Shown here: piece by piece, positions 45,338-53,295 of the stretch
Position numbering within the stretch: the first letter of the stretch is position 1
Layout: every line of letters begins with the position of its first letter
Assembly: GCA_964619885.1 (NCBI GenBank)
Contig: CAZUGA010000018.1
Span: 15,788-79,787, forward strand
Length of the DNA stretch: 64,000 nucleotides
Reading direction: 5' to 3'
Source of the DNA: CAZUGA01 sp964619885
GTDB taxonomy: Bacteria; Pseudomonadota; Gammaproteobacteria; Methylococcales; UBA1147
Position numbers and translations under genes: made by a program
Notes under the pieces: generated by a model
What the model was told of the DNA's origin: nothing
Seen by the model: the letters and a program-made list of their open reading frames with translations, nothing else
Database searches by the model: none

Positions 45338-45486
45338 AGCGGTTGTGACAGACGTAGCTGTGCAGAGTTCATTGGGTTGGACGGTTGGGGTTGCATGTCA
45401 ATGTCACCATTCTACGAGTTAATTAGTCCTCGAATCTACCTTAGTTCTGTGACATCCTGATTTTAATCGCGTAGTGTGTAGAAACT

Positions 45487-45885
45487 ATGGAGCAAGTTAA
45501 ATTTGCAATACAGATAAACAGCAGTCCTTACCAACATCAGGGAACGGATACCGCGTACCGGTTTATCTGTGCTGCGTTGAGTAAAGGTTACGTTGTTTAC
45601 CGGGTTTTTTTCTATTTCGATGGCGTTTATAACGCGTTGGCGCATATGACACCGCCGGATGATGAAATTCCTGTTCTGGCGCGTTGGAGCCAACTTGCCA
45701 AGGATCATGATATCGATCTGGTTGTGTGCATATCAGCGGCGCAGCGGCGCGGTTTACTGGATCCGATTGAAGCGCAACGGCGTGGTGTGGAATGCCACCT
45801 GGCGGAGGGTTTTAGGATTTCCGGTCTGGGACAATGGGCGGAGGCGCTATTGGAAGCCGACCGCGTGCTGGTTTTCGGTGGATAA
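45487..45885 (+). CDS. tusD: sulfur-relay protein TusD/DsrE
   Basis: A 132-residue DsrE-fold protein. It keeps the sulfur-carrying Cys in DLVVCISAAQRRGL (around residue 80), which is the catalytic Cys of TusD. In the TusBCD heterohexamer it receives persulfide from TusA and passes it to TusE for 2-thiouridine in tRNA; in sulfur oxidisers the same fold serves DsrEFH. First of three consecutive genes. Confidence 0.88.
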   Translation: MEQVKFAIQINSSPYQHQGTDTAYRFICAALSKGYVVYRVFFYFDGVYNALAHMTPPDDEIPVLARWSQLAKDHDIDLVVCISAAQRRGLLDPIEAQRRGVECHLAEGFRISGLGQWAEALLEADRVLVFGG

Positions 45886-45891
45886 ATAACG

Positions 45892-46251
45892 ATGAAAAAA
45901 AGTTTTTTGTTCATCATGGCTCGGCCACCTTTTTCCACGCTGCACGCGCAGGAAATGCTCGATATGATCCTAACGGCTGCGGCTTTCGAGCAAACGGTAC
46001 GGCTTTTATTTATCGATCAAGGTGCGCTGCTGCTCAAAAAACATCAAAATCCGGCTGCGATCGAAGCCAAAGACATCGCACCGATATTGGATGCGTTGGC
46101 GATCTACGATGTTGAAGATCTATACGTGGAATCCGAGTCATTGAGCATGAATGGACTGGATCCTGAGGATTTGTCTATAGCAACAAAATTACTCAATAGA
46201 ATCAATGTTGGGGAATTGTTGGCGCGGCACGATGTGGTGATCAATGCCTGA
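45892..46251 (+). CDS. tusC: sulfur-relay protein TusC/DsrF
   Basis: A 119-residue DsrE/F-fold protein (KSFLFIMARPPFSTLHAQE start; a typical ALAIYDVEDLYVE segment). Like other TusC proteins it lacks the conserved Cys and is structural. It lies six bases after tusD. Confidence 0.86.
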   Translation: MKKSFLFIMARPPFSTLHAQEMLDMILTAAAFEQTVRLLFIDQGALLLKKHQNPAAIEAKDIAPILDALAIYDVEDLYVESESLSMNGLDPEDLSIATKLLNRINVGELLARHDVVINA

Positions 46252-46292
46252 AATAAGTGACTAATTTGTTGTTTGACTAACAGACTAAAGCC

Positions 46293-46601
46293 GTGCTGCA
46301 TTTGATCAATTTTCAGCTTCGTGGAGTAGACGCCGTGCAGCGTTGTTTTGGACGGCTCGAACCCGGTGCTTGTGCGTTGCTAATTGAAAACGGGGTATAT
46401 TCAGCGCGGAACGGTGGAGCGGAATCCGCAGAGCTGATCAATCTGCTGGCCGAATTCGAGATTCGGGTTCTGGGACCGGACCTGGAAGCTCGGGGAATTG
46501 CTGCATCGAAATTGATCAACGGGATTCATGTGATTGACTACGCAGACTTTGTCGAACTGAGTATCACCGAGGGACCTGTGATTTCCTGGTTCGATAGCTG
46601 A
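46293..46601 (+). CDS. tusB: sulfur-relay protein TusB/DsrH
   Basis: A 102-residue DsrH-fold protein (GACALLIENGVYSA segment) beginning with GTG. It completes the TusDCB set. TusA, TusE or a dsrAB reductase are not in the window, so tRNA thiolation versus sulfur oxidation cannot be decided from here. Confidence 0.82.
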   Translation: MLHLINFQLRGVDAVQRCFGRLEPGACALLIENGVYSARNGGAESAELINLLAEFEIRVLGPDLEARGIAASKLINGIHVIDYADFVELSITEGPVISWFDS

Positions 46602-46697
46602 AGGTTGTTACCCACAATATGGTGGATCAAAGCGCGGGTGAGAAATGTCTAAGATTATGCGAAAATCAAGCTTCGAACAATTTATAGGGAGAGTAGT

Positions 46698-47264
46698 ATG
46701 AAGGGTCAAATTTTTTGGTTTCTGATCGTCTTGGTTGCGGTTTTGATGGTTGGCGGTTGTAATAAAAATACCAAGCCGGAAGCTTTACCGGCGTCTGTTG
46801 ATCTGGAAAAGACGTATTATTCCCAAGTGGGGATGCACTACGAAAAGGGGCGTTTCAGAACGACCAATTACGGTGTCGGAATATTCTTGCCGGTCAACTC
46901 TAAAGTCCAGCTGTTGCAGATGGGACGCAAGGGTTTCGATGTCAAGGTATTGGATACCGATGAAACCATCGAGGTCATCAATCACATTAAACACACCAAC
47001 GATTCGGTCGCGCAAGCCTTCGAAAAATTGTTTGGCGAGCAACCGGTCAGCATGCTCAAGTTCAATGCGATGGAAAGAAAAAACATCGAAGCCGGAACCA
47101 TTGCCAACGGTATGAGCAAGGATGCCGTGATCGTCGCGCGCGGTTATCCACCGGCGATCGAAACACCGAGTTTAAAACGCGATCAGTGGAAGTATTGGAA
47201 GAGCCGGTGGGATACGATTCTGGTCAGCTTTAAGAACGGCAAGGTCAGCAATATTTTGGATTAA
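46698..47264 (+). CDS. lipoprotein with BamE-like C-terminal segment
   Basis: A 188-residue lipoprotein (lipobox LMVGGC, Cys21). The C-terminal part (GMSKDAVIVARGYPPAIETPSL, then WKYWKSRWDTILVSF, shown here only as pieces) resembles the SmpA/OmlA fold of BamE-type proteins, in which a short repeat handles envelope partners. The ribosome site GGGAG lies about eight bases upstream. The exact function is unknown. Confidence 0.7.
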   Translation: MKGQIFWFLIVLVAVLMVGGCNKNTKPEALPASVDLEKTYYSQVGMHYEKGRFRTTNYGVGIFLPVNSKVQLLQMGRKGFDVKVLDTDETIEVINHIKHTNDSVAQAFEKLFGEQPVSMLKFNAMERKNIEAGTIANGMSKDAVIVARGYPPAIETPSLKRDQWKYWKSRWDTILVSFKNGKVSNILD

Positions 47265-47494
47265 AGATTGGGCATTACAATTGCGTTGTTGATTTTCGAT
47301 TGCGGCGTGGATAATTCAAGTATCCCGCTACTCTGCGCGTTTTCTTCTTGTACTCGAAATATCCAAAGGGCGATCTGATCCGCCGCGGGGTATTGTTCGA
47401 TTACCGGTTTGGATGGCGTGGGATTTGGCGACGCTAAGATCGCCAAATCCCTACTAAACGCCTACGTCCTTGTGTTCACCCATCTCCAAGCCAG

Positions 47495-47905
47495 CTATTT
47501 GCTAGATACCTTTACAATATTCGAATAACTGCTGGATCCGTAAGTATTGATCGCTTTCAAGCGGTATTGATAAGTTCCGGAACTGAGAGTTTCCGTGTAG
47601 CTTGCCGCGTTTTGTGCCAGTGTGGCCAAAACGCCGTAGGTGCAGATCCGGTTTTTACGTTTACCCAATTGCTGACAGCGTTCCAGCACGAAATCACTTT
47701 CATTCTGGGTGTTATCCTGCCAATTCAAATCGACCTTGATGGTTTTGTTGCGGCGTTTGCCGGATACCGTTTTGTTGGCGCTGAGATTGGTCGGCGCTGC
47801 CGGTGGCCCATTCGGATCCGCGTTAACTGTGATTGCGATCGAGGCGTTATCGGTCGCGCCCAGGTTGTCTCGAACGGTCAGCACGGCGTTGTAGATTCCG
47901 GCCCG
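47495..47905 (-). pseudogene. PKD/fibronectin-III secreted protein, C-terminal fragment
   Basis: On the minus strand the frame shows the end of a PKD domain (AGIYNAVLTVRDNLGATDNAS) and a full fibronectin type III domain (PTNLSANKTVSGK; ending YQYRLKAINTYGSSSY). There is no start or signal peptide, and similarity stops at about 47905, where the neighbouring TIR gene also begins. The 5' part was evidently removed by a rearrangement. Such modules occur in secreted or surface proteins. Confidence 0.68.
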
Positions 47906-47909
47906 TCGC

Positions 47910-48713
47910 TTGTCGATCTGGGTCCAGGGTGAGCAGATCGGCCGTTATTTTAGCGTGATTCGCGACCAGATCAGCGGGATTTTGCGGCGTATGGCGGATT
48001 TGCCGTATCAAGAATGGATTTGGTTAAATCCGGATTTGAATCAAGACATGGAACAAACTTTGCGCGGGTTGGATCGTAAACCGGAAAAAGCCAATTTTTT
48101 GCAATTGCTCAAAATGGAGCAAGCTGGCCAGATGACTTATATCTCCCAATCCGGCGCCAGCTATAACGTTGCGGACGTTTTGCGAATCATGCCGCAAAAA
48201 TTCCGGCAAACGATCGCGAGTCCATCAAGCAAGGGTAGCGCCTTGAATGTTGACGAGCTGACCGTGTTTATTTCGTATTCCCACCAAGGTGAAAGCTATA
48301 AAAACGCTTTGGCTACGCATTTAAAAGGCATCAAAAGACGCTTTGAAAGCCTGGATTGGTGGGATGATAGAAAAATGATTGCTGGAGAGTGGGATCCGCA
48401 AATTTTAGAAAAAATGGACAAGGCTGATATCGTTGTATTGCTGATCAGTCCGGATTTTGTCGCATCGGATTATTGTGTTAAAGAAATGGAAGCTGCGCTG
48501 AACAAATATTAACAGCATGGCCATGTTGTGATTCCAATCGTCGTCCGGCATACGAACGATTGGAACCATCTCCAGATCGGAAAACTTCAAGCGCTGCCGA
48601 AGGATGCGAGACCATTGGATAAGTGGGGCAATCCGGACCGCTTTTGGGGTAACGTGCAAAAAGGTTTGACGCGCGAAATCGAACGCCTATTGGTGACGAC
48701 CGACAGCGACTGA
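47910..48713 (+). pseudogene. TIR-domain protein, 5'-truncated and interrupted by TAA
   Basis: An N-terminal region of unknown fold (GRYFSVIRDQISGILRRM) is followed by a TIR domain: LTVFISYSHQGESYKN, SLDWWDDRKMIAGEWD, IVVLLISPDFVASDYCVKEME. TAA at 48510-48512 interrupts it; the same frame continues with HGHVVIPIVVRHTNDW and KLQALPKDARPLDKWG, the normal end of a TIR domain. No ATG opens the frame (only TTG at 47910). Intact TIR proteins may be NAD-hydrolysing effectors; this copy is probably dead or needs readthrough. Confidence 0.75.
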
Positions 48714-48857
48714 CGATTTCGGCGTTTGACGCCCACCGTAATCAAATACCTCGCGGACATTGGTATTTTGTGCGTCTGACGCAGCCAACCGATAGGGTGC
48801 GACTTGCGGCCCACTAGGCACTCGGTCTATGCGCCGGTATCCCAGCGCTTGGGTCGG

Positions 48858-49199
48858 CTATATTTTTTTCAATACAAACTTTAACCGTACGAAATACGCT
48901 GCCACGATACCCGCGATCAACGGCAGGAATTCGTAAAAAATGCCTACGATTCCGGTATCGCCACCGCTCGCCTCGCCGAAGGAGCCGCCGACACCAACGT
49001 CGACCGGAAAGAAAAATATGATTGCCCGGTTTAGAAACAAACCCAGCAGATAGCCGCCGAAATAACTACCGGCACCAATCCAGAAGGCGTGCCACGCGTT
49101 TTGTTTTTGGTCTTCGGGTTTTGATTCGTTTTGGCTGATGGTGGATTGGTGGAACCAAAAAGCTATGGCCAACATAATTAATCCGCTAATTGCACCCAT
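48858..49199 (-). CDS. small hypothetical membrane protein
   Basis: A 113-residue protein with three hydrophobic segments (residues ~1-17, ~38-66, ~82-106) and an Asn/Gln/Glu-rich loop. A strong ribosome site GAGGAG eight bases before the ATG supports translation. No family is recognised. Confidence 0.65.
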   Translation of the reverse strand: MGAISGLIMLAIAFWFHQSTISQNESKPEDQKQNAWHAFWIGAGSYFGGYLLGLFLNRAIIFFFPVDVGVGGSFGEASGGDTGIVGIFYEFLPLIAGIVAAYFVRLKFVLKKI

Positions 49200-49542
49200 T
49201 GTTATGTCTCCTCGCTACGCCGTATGGCGCGTTTTGTCGTTTATCGGGTTTTATTGGGGCACTATGATAGCTTTGAATGTGTAATAAGCAAAGAATATTG
49301 AAAAGATAAAATGTGGACATTTGCAAAAGGCTGCGAATAGTTGCAAATTTAAGCGATTAGGACGGATTCAATCGGAGAAAAATACAGAGGGGGTTTTAAG
49401 AATGATGGGAATTCAGGAATCAGTATTTTTAAATAGAATCACATCCCGGCAGGGTAGGCACTGAACTCTGGATCGCTCTATGCAAATGCGATCCAGAGTT
49501 TATGCCGATTTAACTATTTCATCTAAAGATTAGCGATGAGAA
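49200..49542. other. intergenic region with a perfect 13-bp hairpin
   Basis: The region holds a strong inverted repeat at 49464-49500: AACTCTGGATCGC / GCGATCCAGAGTT, 11-base loop. No T tract follows on either strand, so it is not a standard terminator. The rest is AT-rich and has no gene. Confidence 0.6.
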
Positions 49543-49857
49543 CTAACCGCTGGGCGCCGCTTTTACGCTTTGCACCGCGTAGTAGATGATGAACGGTAAA
49601 ATACCCAGTACAACGATCATATCCCATTTAAAGAAAAGCAATAGAAACAAGATCCACAGAGTGATCCCAACGGTTGGGATACGCTCTTTTTTCTCCATAA
49701 TTTCCTTGGTGACCGCAGTTTTGCAAAATGAAACAAAATCTTTTGATTCTGCATGATGTTGTTTGACATCGGCTGCGACTGCTTTTAATTCTTCGACTTT
49801 AGACTTTGCTTTTTCGACAAGTCCTTTTGCATTATTAACTAGTTCGTTCGCGTTCAT
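49543..49857 (-). CDS. small hypothetical coiled-coil/membrane protein
   Basis: A 104-residue protein. Residues ~1-55 are Lys/Glu-rich and helical, likely a coiled coil (AKGLVEKAKSKVEELKAV). Two hydrophobic segments follow (~62-78 and ~80-98). The ribosome site GGGGAGGG is strong. No family is recognised; the layout resembles ElaB/YqjD-like or phage-shock-type peptides only in outline. Confidence 0.65.
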   Translation of the reverse strand: MNANELVNNAKGLVEKAKSKVEELKAVAADVKQHHAESKDFVSFCKTAVTKEIMEKKERIPTVGITLWILFLLLFFKWDMIVVLGILPFIIYYAVQSVKAAPSG

Positions 49858-50013
49858 AACCCTCCCCCTAAGTTGTGTGATGGGTGCTGTTTTTCTATAA
49901 CTAGCCGCGCTATTCTAGCGCTAATCATATCCCCCGCCAAATTTCAATATTGACTGGCCGGATTTGTTGTCGGACCTGGGCCGTTAGACTGCGTGTTTGA
50001 TTGGCTTAGCGCG

Positions 50014-51516
50014 TTAAGATAACTGTTTTTGAGACAGGTTCTGATTTAAATTACTTTCATCAGGTTTTATTAGAATACCGCGACGGCCATCGACAAAGCT
50101 GGCGATTTTGGCTTTGGCGAAACCTGATAGAAATTTAGCCAGGCGTTTGATATGTATGGGATAGCGCAGGGTCATGGCGACGTATTTGTGCATGACGCGG
50201 TGCTGTTTGTAGAAACTGATGAGTATTTTTTGGTATTCGCGGTCCAGTTGTTCAACCGTCAAACCGTCGGGCGCCCAAACAAAATTCATTCCGTTCATGC
50301 GCTTCCAATGATCGTCGACGATGTTGGTGCCGTACAATTCTTTGTAAACCGGCGAGCCTGGGTACGGTGTGAATTTGGTCAGGTTCATGGTCGTCATTGG
50401 AATGCGGCGTACGAACTTTTTGGTCATTTCTATGGTTTCTATGGACTCGCCCGGATAGCCCAGCATAAAAAGGCCTTTACTGCGTATACCGGCTTGGTGA
50501 GTCCAGTTGATTGCCTGCTCGGATGCTTCTACGCGGGCGGCTTTTTCCATCTTTTGCAATAGTTCGTTGGAGCCGGTTTCCAGGCCGAAGCTGATTTCCC
50601 AACAGCCGGCTTTTTTCATACGCTCCAATACTTTGGGTTTGACCGTGTCAACCCGGGCCGTGCAGCTCCAGCTCATGTTGAGATTTTCCTGCAGAATCAG
50701 GTCGCAGAGCTTTTCGGTTCGAACCCGGCTGGCCAGAAACAAGTCGTCTACAAACATGATGTGTTTAATGCCGTAGCGCTGGTTAAGATGCTTCATCATG
50801 TTAAACACCGATTCTGGCGAATAGGCGCGTACCCGTGCGCCAAATGTCGATGTATCGCAAAATTTGCACAAAAATGGACAGCCCCTGGAGGCGGCTATGG
50901 TTGCGACCGGACCTTGCGGATAATCGTAAATTGCTGGCAAGTATGCATCGGGGAAATTCGGTAGCAAATCCCAGGCGGGTAGCGGCAATTCGTCGAGTTC
51001 TTTGACGATAGGCGCCTTGGGGGTTTGGATGACCTGGTCTCCCAGGCGGTAGATAATTCCGTTTATCAGATAAGGTTTTTTGCCCGCATCGAGTACCGGC
51101 AATAGCTCCGCCAATACGGTTTCGCCCTCGTTGATCACGGCTAGATCAAACTCGCCGAAGCGGCGCATGGTCTCACTGCCCATCGACGAAATATGCGGGC
51201 CACCGACGATGATTATCGTATCGGGTAATTGTGATTTAACCAGGCGTGCTATTTGAGCGGCTTGCCACACGCCGACGGTAAATAGCGTGATGCCGACATA
51301 AGAGGGTTTGTCGTCGATAATACGTTGGGCGACCTGATGGCTGTCCAGATCTTCGATATCGCTTTCAATAATTGACGGTTGATAGCCATCTAACCGAACC
51401 TGGGCGGCCAAATGCAACAGTCCCAGGGATGGCGAGCGGTTGGTAATATGGCGGACAAAATCGTAGCCCGGCGCAATGCGCTCGTAGGGTGGGTTAACAA
51501 AGGTGATTTTTGTCAT
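50014..51516 (-). CDS. B12-binding-type radical SAM protein
   Basis: A 500-residue enzyme. An N-terminal cobalamin-binding-like domain (residues ~1-130, with VGITLFTVGVWQAA and IIVGGPHIS) is followed by a radical SAM core with RGCPFLCKFC (Cys213/217/220, CxxxCxxC). The end is basic. The family includes lipid and natural-product methylases and cyclases such as HpnJ-like enzymes. It lies next to the aryl-polyene-like genes, but on the opposite strand, so a role in tailoring the same lipid is only inferred. Confidence 0.82.
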   Translation of the reverse strand: MTKITFVNPPYERIAPGYDFVRHITNRSPSLGLLHLAAQVRLDGYQPSIIESDIEDLDSHQVAQRIIDDKPSYVGITLFTVGVWQAAQIARLVKSQLPDTIIIVGGPHISSMGSETMRRFGEFDLAVINEGETVLAELLPVLDAGKKPYLINGIIYRLGDQVIQTPKAPIVKELDELPLPAWDLLPNFPDAYLPAIYDYPQGPVATIAASRGCPFLCKFCDTSTFGARVRAYSPESVFNMMKHLNQRYGIKHIMFVDDLFLASRVRTEKLCDLILQENLNMSWSCTARVDTVKPKVLERMKKAGCWEISFGLETGSNELLQKMEKAARVEASEQAINWTHQAGIRSKGLFMLGYPGESIETIEMTKKFVRRIPMTTMNLTKFTPYPGSPVYKELYGTNIVDDHWKRMNGMNFVWAPDGLTVEQLDREYQKILISFYKQHRVMHKYVAMTLRYPIHIKRLAKFLSGFAKAKIASFVDGRRGILIKPDESNLNQNLSQKQLS

Positions 51517-51743
51517 CGAATGCCCGTTTCGGTGCTGATTTTTATCCTGATACTGCCGATTATATGTTCCCGGTATGCCCGTGTCATTCGGAAACTATGG
51601 ATTCATCAATTTTCAAAGCGAAACATAGTAATGGGAAAGCCTCCAAAATCTGTTAATTTGACCCGATTAGGCCGCTATGTTTTTAGGAATCTGCAAACTG
51701 AAGTAGAATGAAATATTTTGTATTGAGATAAAGTAAGGATGAC

Positions 51744-52022
51744 ATGGGGAACGAATTAACTCGAGAGGAACTGATTTCCGAATTAAAAGGTCTGCTAATC
51801 GAGGGTTTGCATTTGGAGGATGTGGAACCCAATGAAATAGAAAAAGATGCGCCATTGTTTGGCGAGGGCTTGGGCTTAGATTCTATAGATGCACTTGAAA
51901 TAGCGGTAATACTCGACCGCAAATATGGAGTTCGGATCGTCTCGGGAGATGATCGTAACCCGACCATATTCGCTTCATTGGCGGCACTGGCTAAGTTTGT
52001 CGACGAAAATAAGACCAAATAG
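51744..52022 (+). CDS. acyl carrier protein
   Basis: A 92-residue carrier protein with the phosphopantetheine site GLDSIDALE (Ser47). AGGA five bases upstream of the ATG is the ribosome site. It opens the aryl-polyene-like gene run; its stop is two bases before the next start. It would hold the growing acyl chain. Confidence 0.9.
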   Translation: MGNELTREELISELKGLLIEGLHLEDVEPNEIEKDAPLFGEGLGLDSIDALEIAVILDRKYGVRIVSGDDRNPTIFASLAALAKFVDENKTK

Positions 52023-52024
52023 CG

Positions 52025-52648
52025 GTGGCGGGATTGGTCAAAATATTATTTGCTGTCGTCGTTTTTCTCGGTTATCCGTATTTGGTTTACCGGGGAATTA
52101 GTCTGGGCTTGGGTTGGTTGGTTCCGATTGCGATGGCCGCGGTGTTTCTGTATCGGGCTTATGTTTCTGAGAACGCCGTGGTTCGCTATAGATCATTAGC
52201 ATTGGCTGCGCTACTAATTTTGGGTTCGGTTTACTTGCATTCGTTGATGGTCAAATTGATTCCTGTAGGCATTAACTTGGGAATGCTGTATTTCTTCGGA
52301 AAAACCTTGATACGGGGGCCATCCTTGATCGAGCATTTCGCGCGCTTGGATTTTCCGGATTTTAAGCCGGGCATCGCAGAATATTGCCGTCAGGTTACTA
52401 TAGCCTGGGTGGTGTTTTTCGCGATCAATGTGGTTGTTGTTTCGGGGCTTGCATTGTGGGCCTCCAACGAAATTTGGGCTTTTTATAACAGCGTGATATT
52501 TTTTATCATGATGGGATTATTGTTTGTGGCTGAATATATTATTAGGCATATTCGCCTGACCTATATTGATATTCCGTCACCGATGGACTCGATCAAAAGT
52601 ATCGTGAGAAATGGCCCGAAGGTTTGGCGCGACGTATTGACGCAATGA
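52025..52648 (+). CDS. COG4648-family membrane protein
   Basis: A 207-residue integral membrane protein with about six segments. It matches the COG4648-type protein that sits in aryl-polyene gene clusters (FFGKTLIRGPSLIEHFARLD; YIIRHIRLTYID). GTG start two bases after the ACP stop, TGA overlapping the next ATG by two bases. The role is unknown, perhaps export or lipid attachment. Confidence 0.75.
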   Translation: MAGLVKILFAVVVFLGYPYLVYRGISLGLGWLVPIAMAAVFLYRAYVSENAVVRYRSLALAALLILGSVYLHSLMVKLIPVGINLGMLYFFGKTLIRGPSLIEHFARLDFPDFKPGIAEYCRQVTIAWVVFFAINVVVVSGLALWASNEIWAFYNSVIFFIMMGLLFVAEYIIRHIRLTYIDIPSPMDSIKSIVRNGPKVWRDVLTQ

Positions 52649-53292
52649 AACTGACGATCGCCGATGCTTCTAAGTTGCTCGTCAATATTGGTTTACTGTG
52701 CATTCCATTGACACTTTGCGCGGCTGAGACGCTGGACAGCGTGATTGCCAGGCTTGCGCATCAGGACAGCGTGCAAATCCGCTATTGGGAAGTGCGCCAT
52801 CTGGCTCTGATGAGTGAACCGTGGAAAGGCACGGGTTATTTTTATGCCAAACCGCCGGGGCATTTGGTCAAATTGCAGCTACAGCCGTCGCGTGAAGTGA
52901 TGGCCATTAGCGATGACTATATGTGGTATTTCAGCGCGGAAAATAATATCCGTCTGCACGCATCGATCGATGACATGGAAGCAACCGGTCGTGAAGTTGC
53001 CACGTTCCAGGCTTTGTTAAATGGTGATCTGAGCCGGTTGAGATCGGTTTTTGCATTGCATTTTGACTCCGATGACCGGCGCTGGACAATTGATTTGCAA
53101 GCTCTGCCAAACAATTCTTCCAAACTATTGCCAGAAATTGCGGTAAGCGGCCCGGTAGGGGGTAGGATCGAACGCATTTTACTCACCAAACCGGATGGCG
53201 ACTTTGACGAAATCCGTTTGGGTGAGAGTCAACGGGGCGAGACGGTCGCCAATACTATTGATGCCTTGTTGCTGGAAGTGCGCGGGGAGTAA
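52645..53292 (+). CDS. LolA-like outer-membrane lipoprotein carrier
   Basis: About 215 residues. It has a signal peptide (LLVNIGLLCIPLTLCAAE), then a LolA/LolB-like half-barrel (VRHLALMSEPWKGTGYFYAK and following). Such a gene belongs to aryl-polyene clusters, where it probably ferries the lipid product across the periplasm. The start ATG 52645 overlaps the previous stop (ATGA). Confidence 0.8.
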   Translation: MKLTIADASKLLVNIGLLCIPLTLCAAETLDSVIARLAHQDSVQIRYWEVRHLALMSEPWKGTGYFYAKPPGHLVKLQLQPSREVMAISDDYMWYFSAENNIRLHASIDDMEATGREVATFQALLNGDLSRLRSVFALHFDSDDRRWTIDLQALPNNSSKLLPEIAVSGPVGGRIERILLTKPDGDFDEIRLGESQRGETVANTIDALLLEVRGE

Positions 53293-53295
53293 ATC

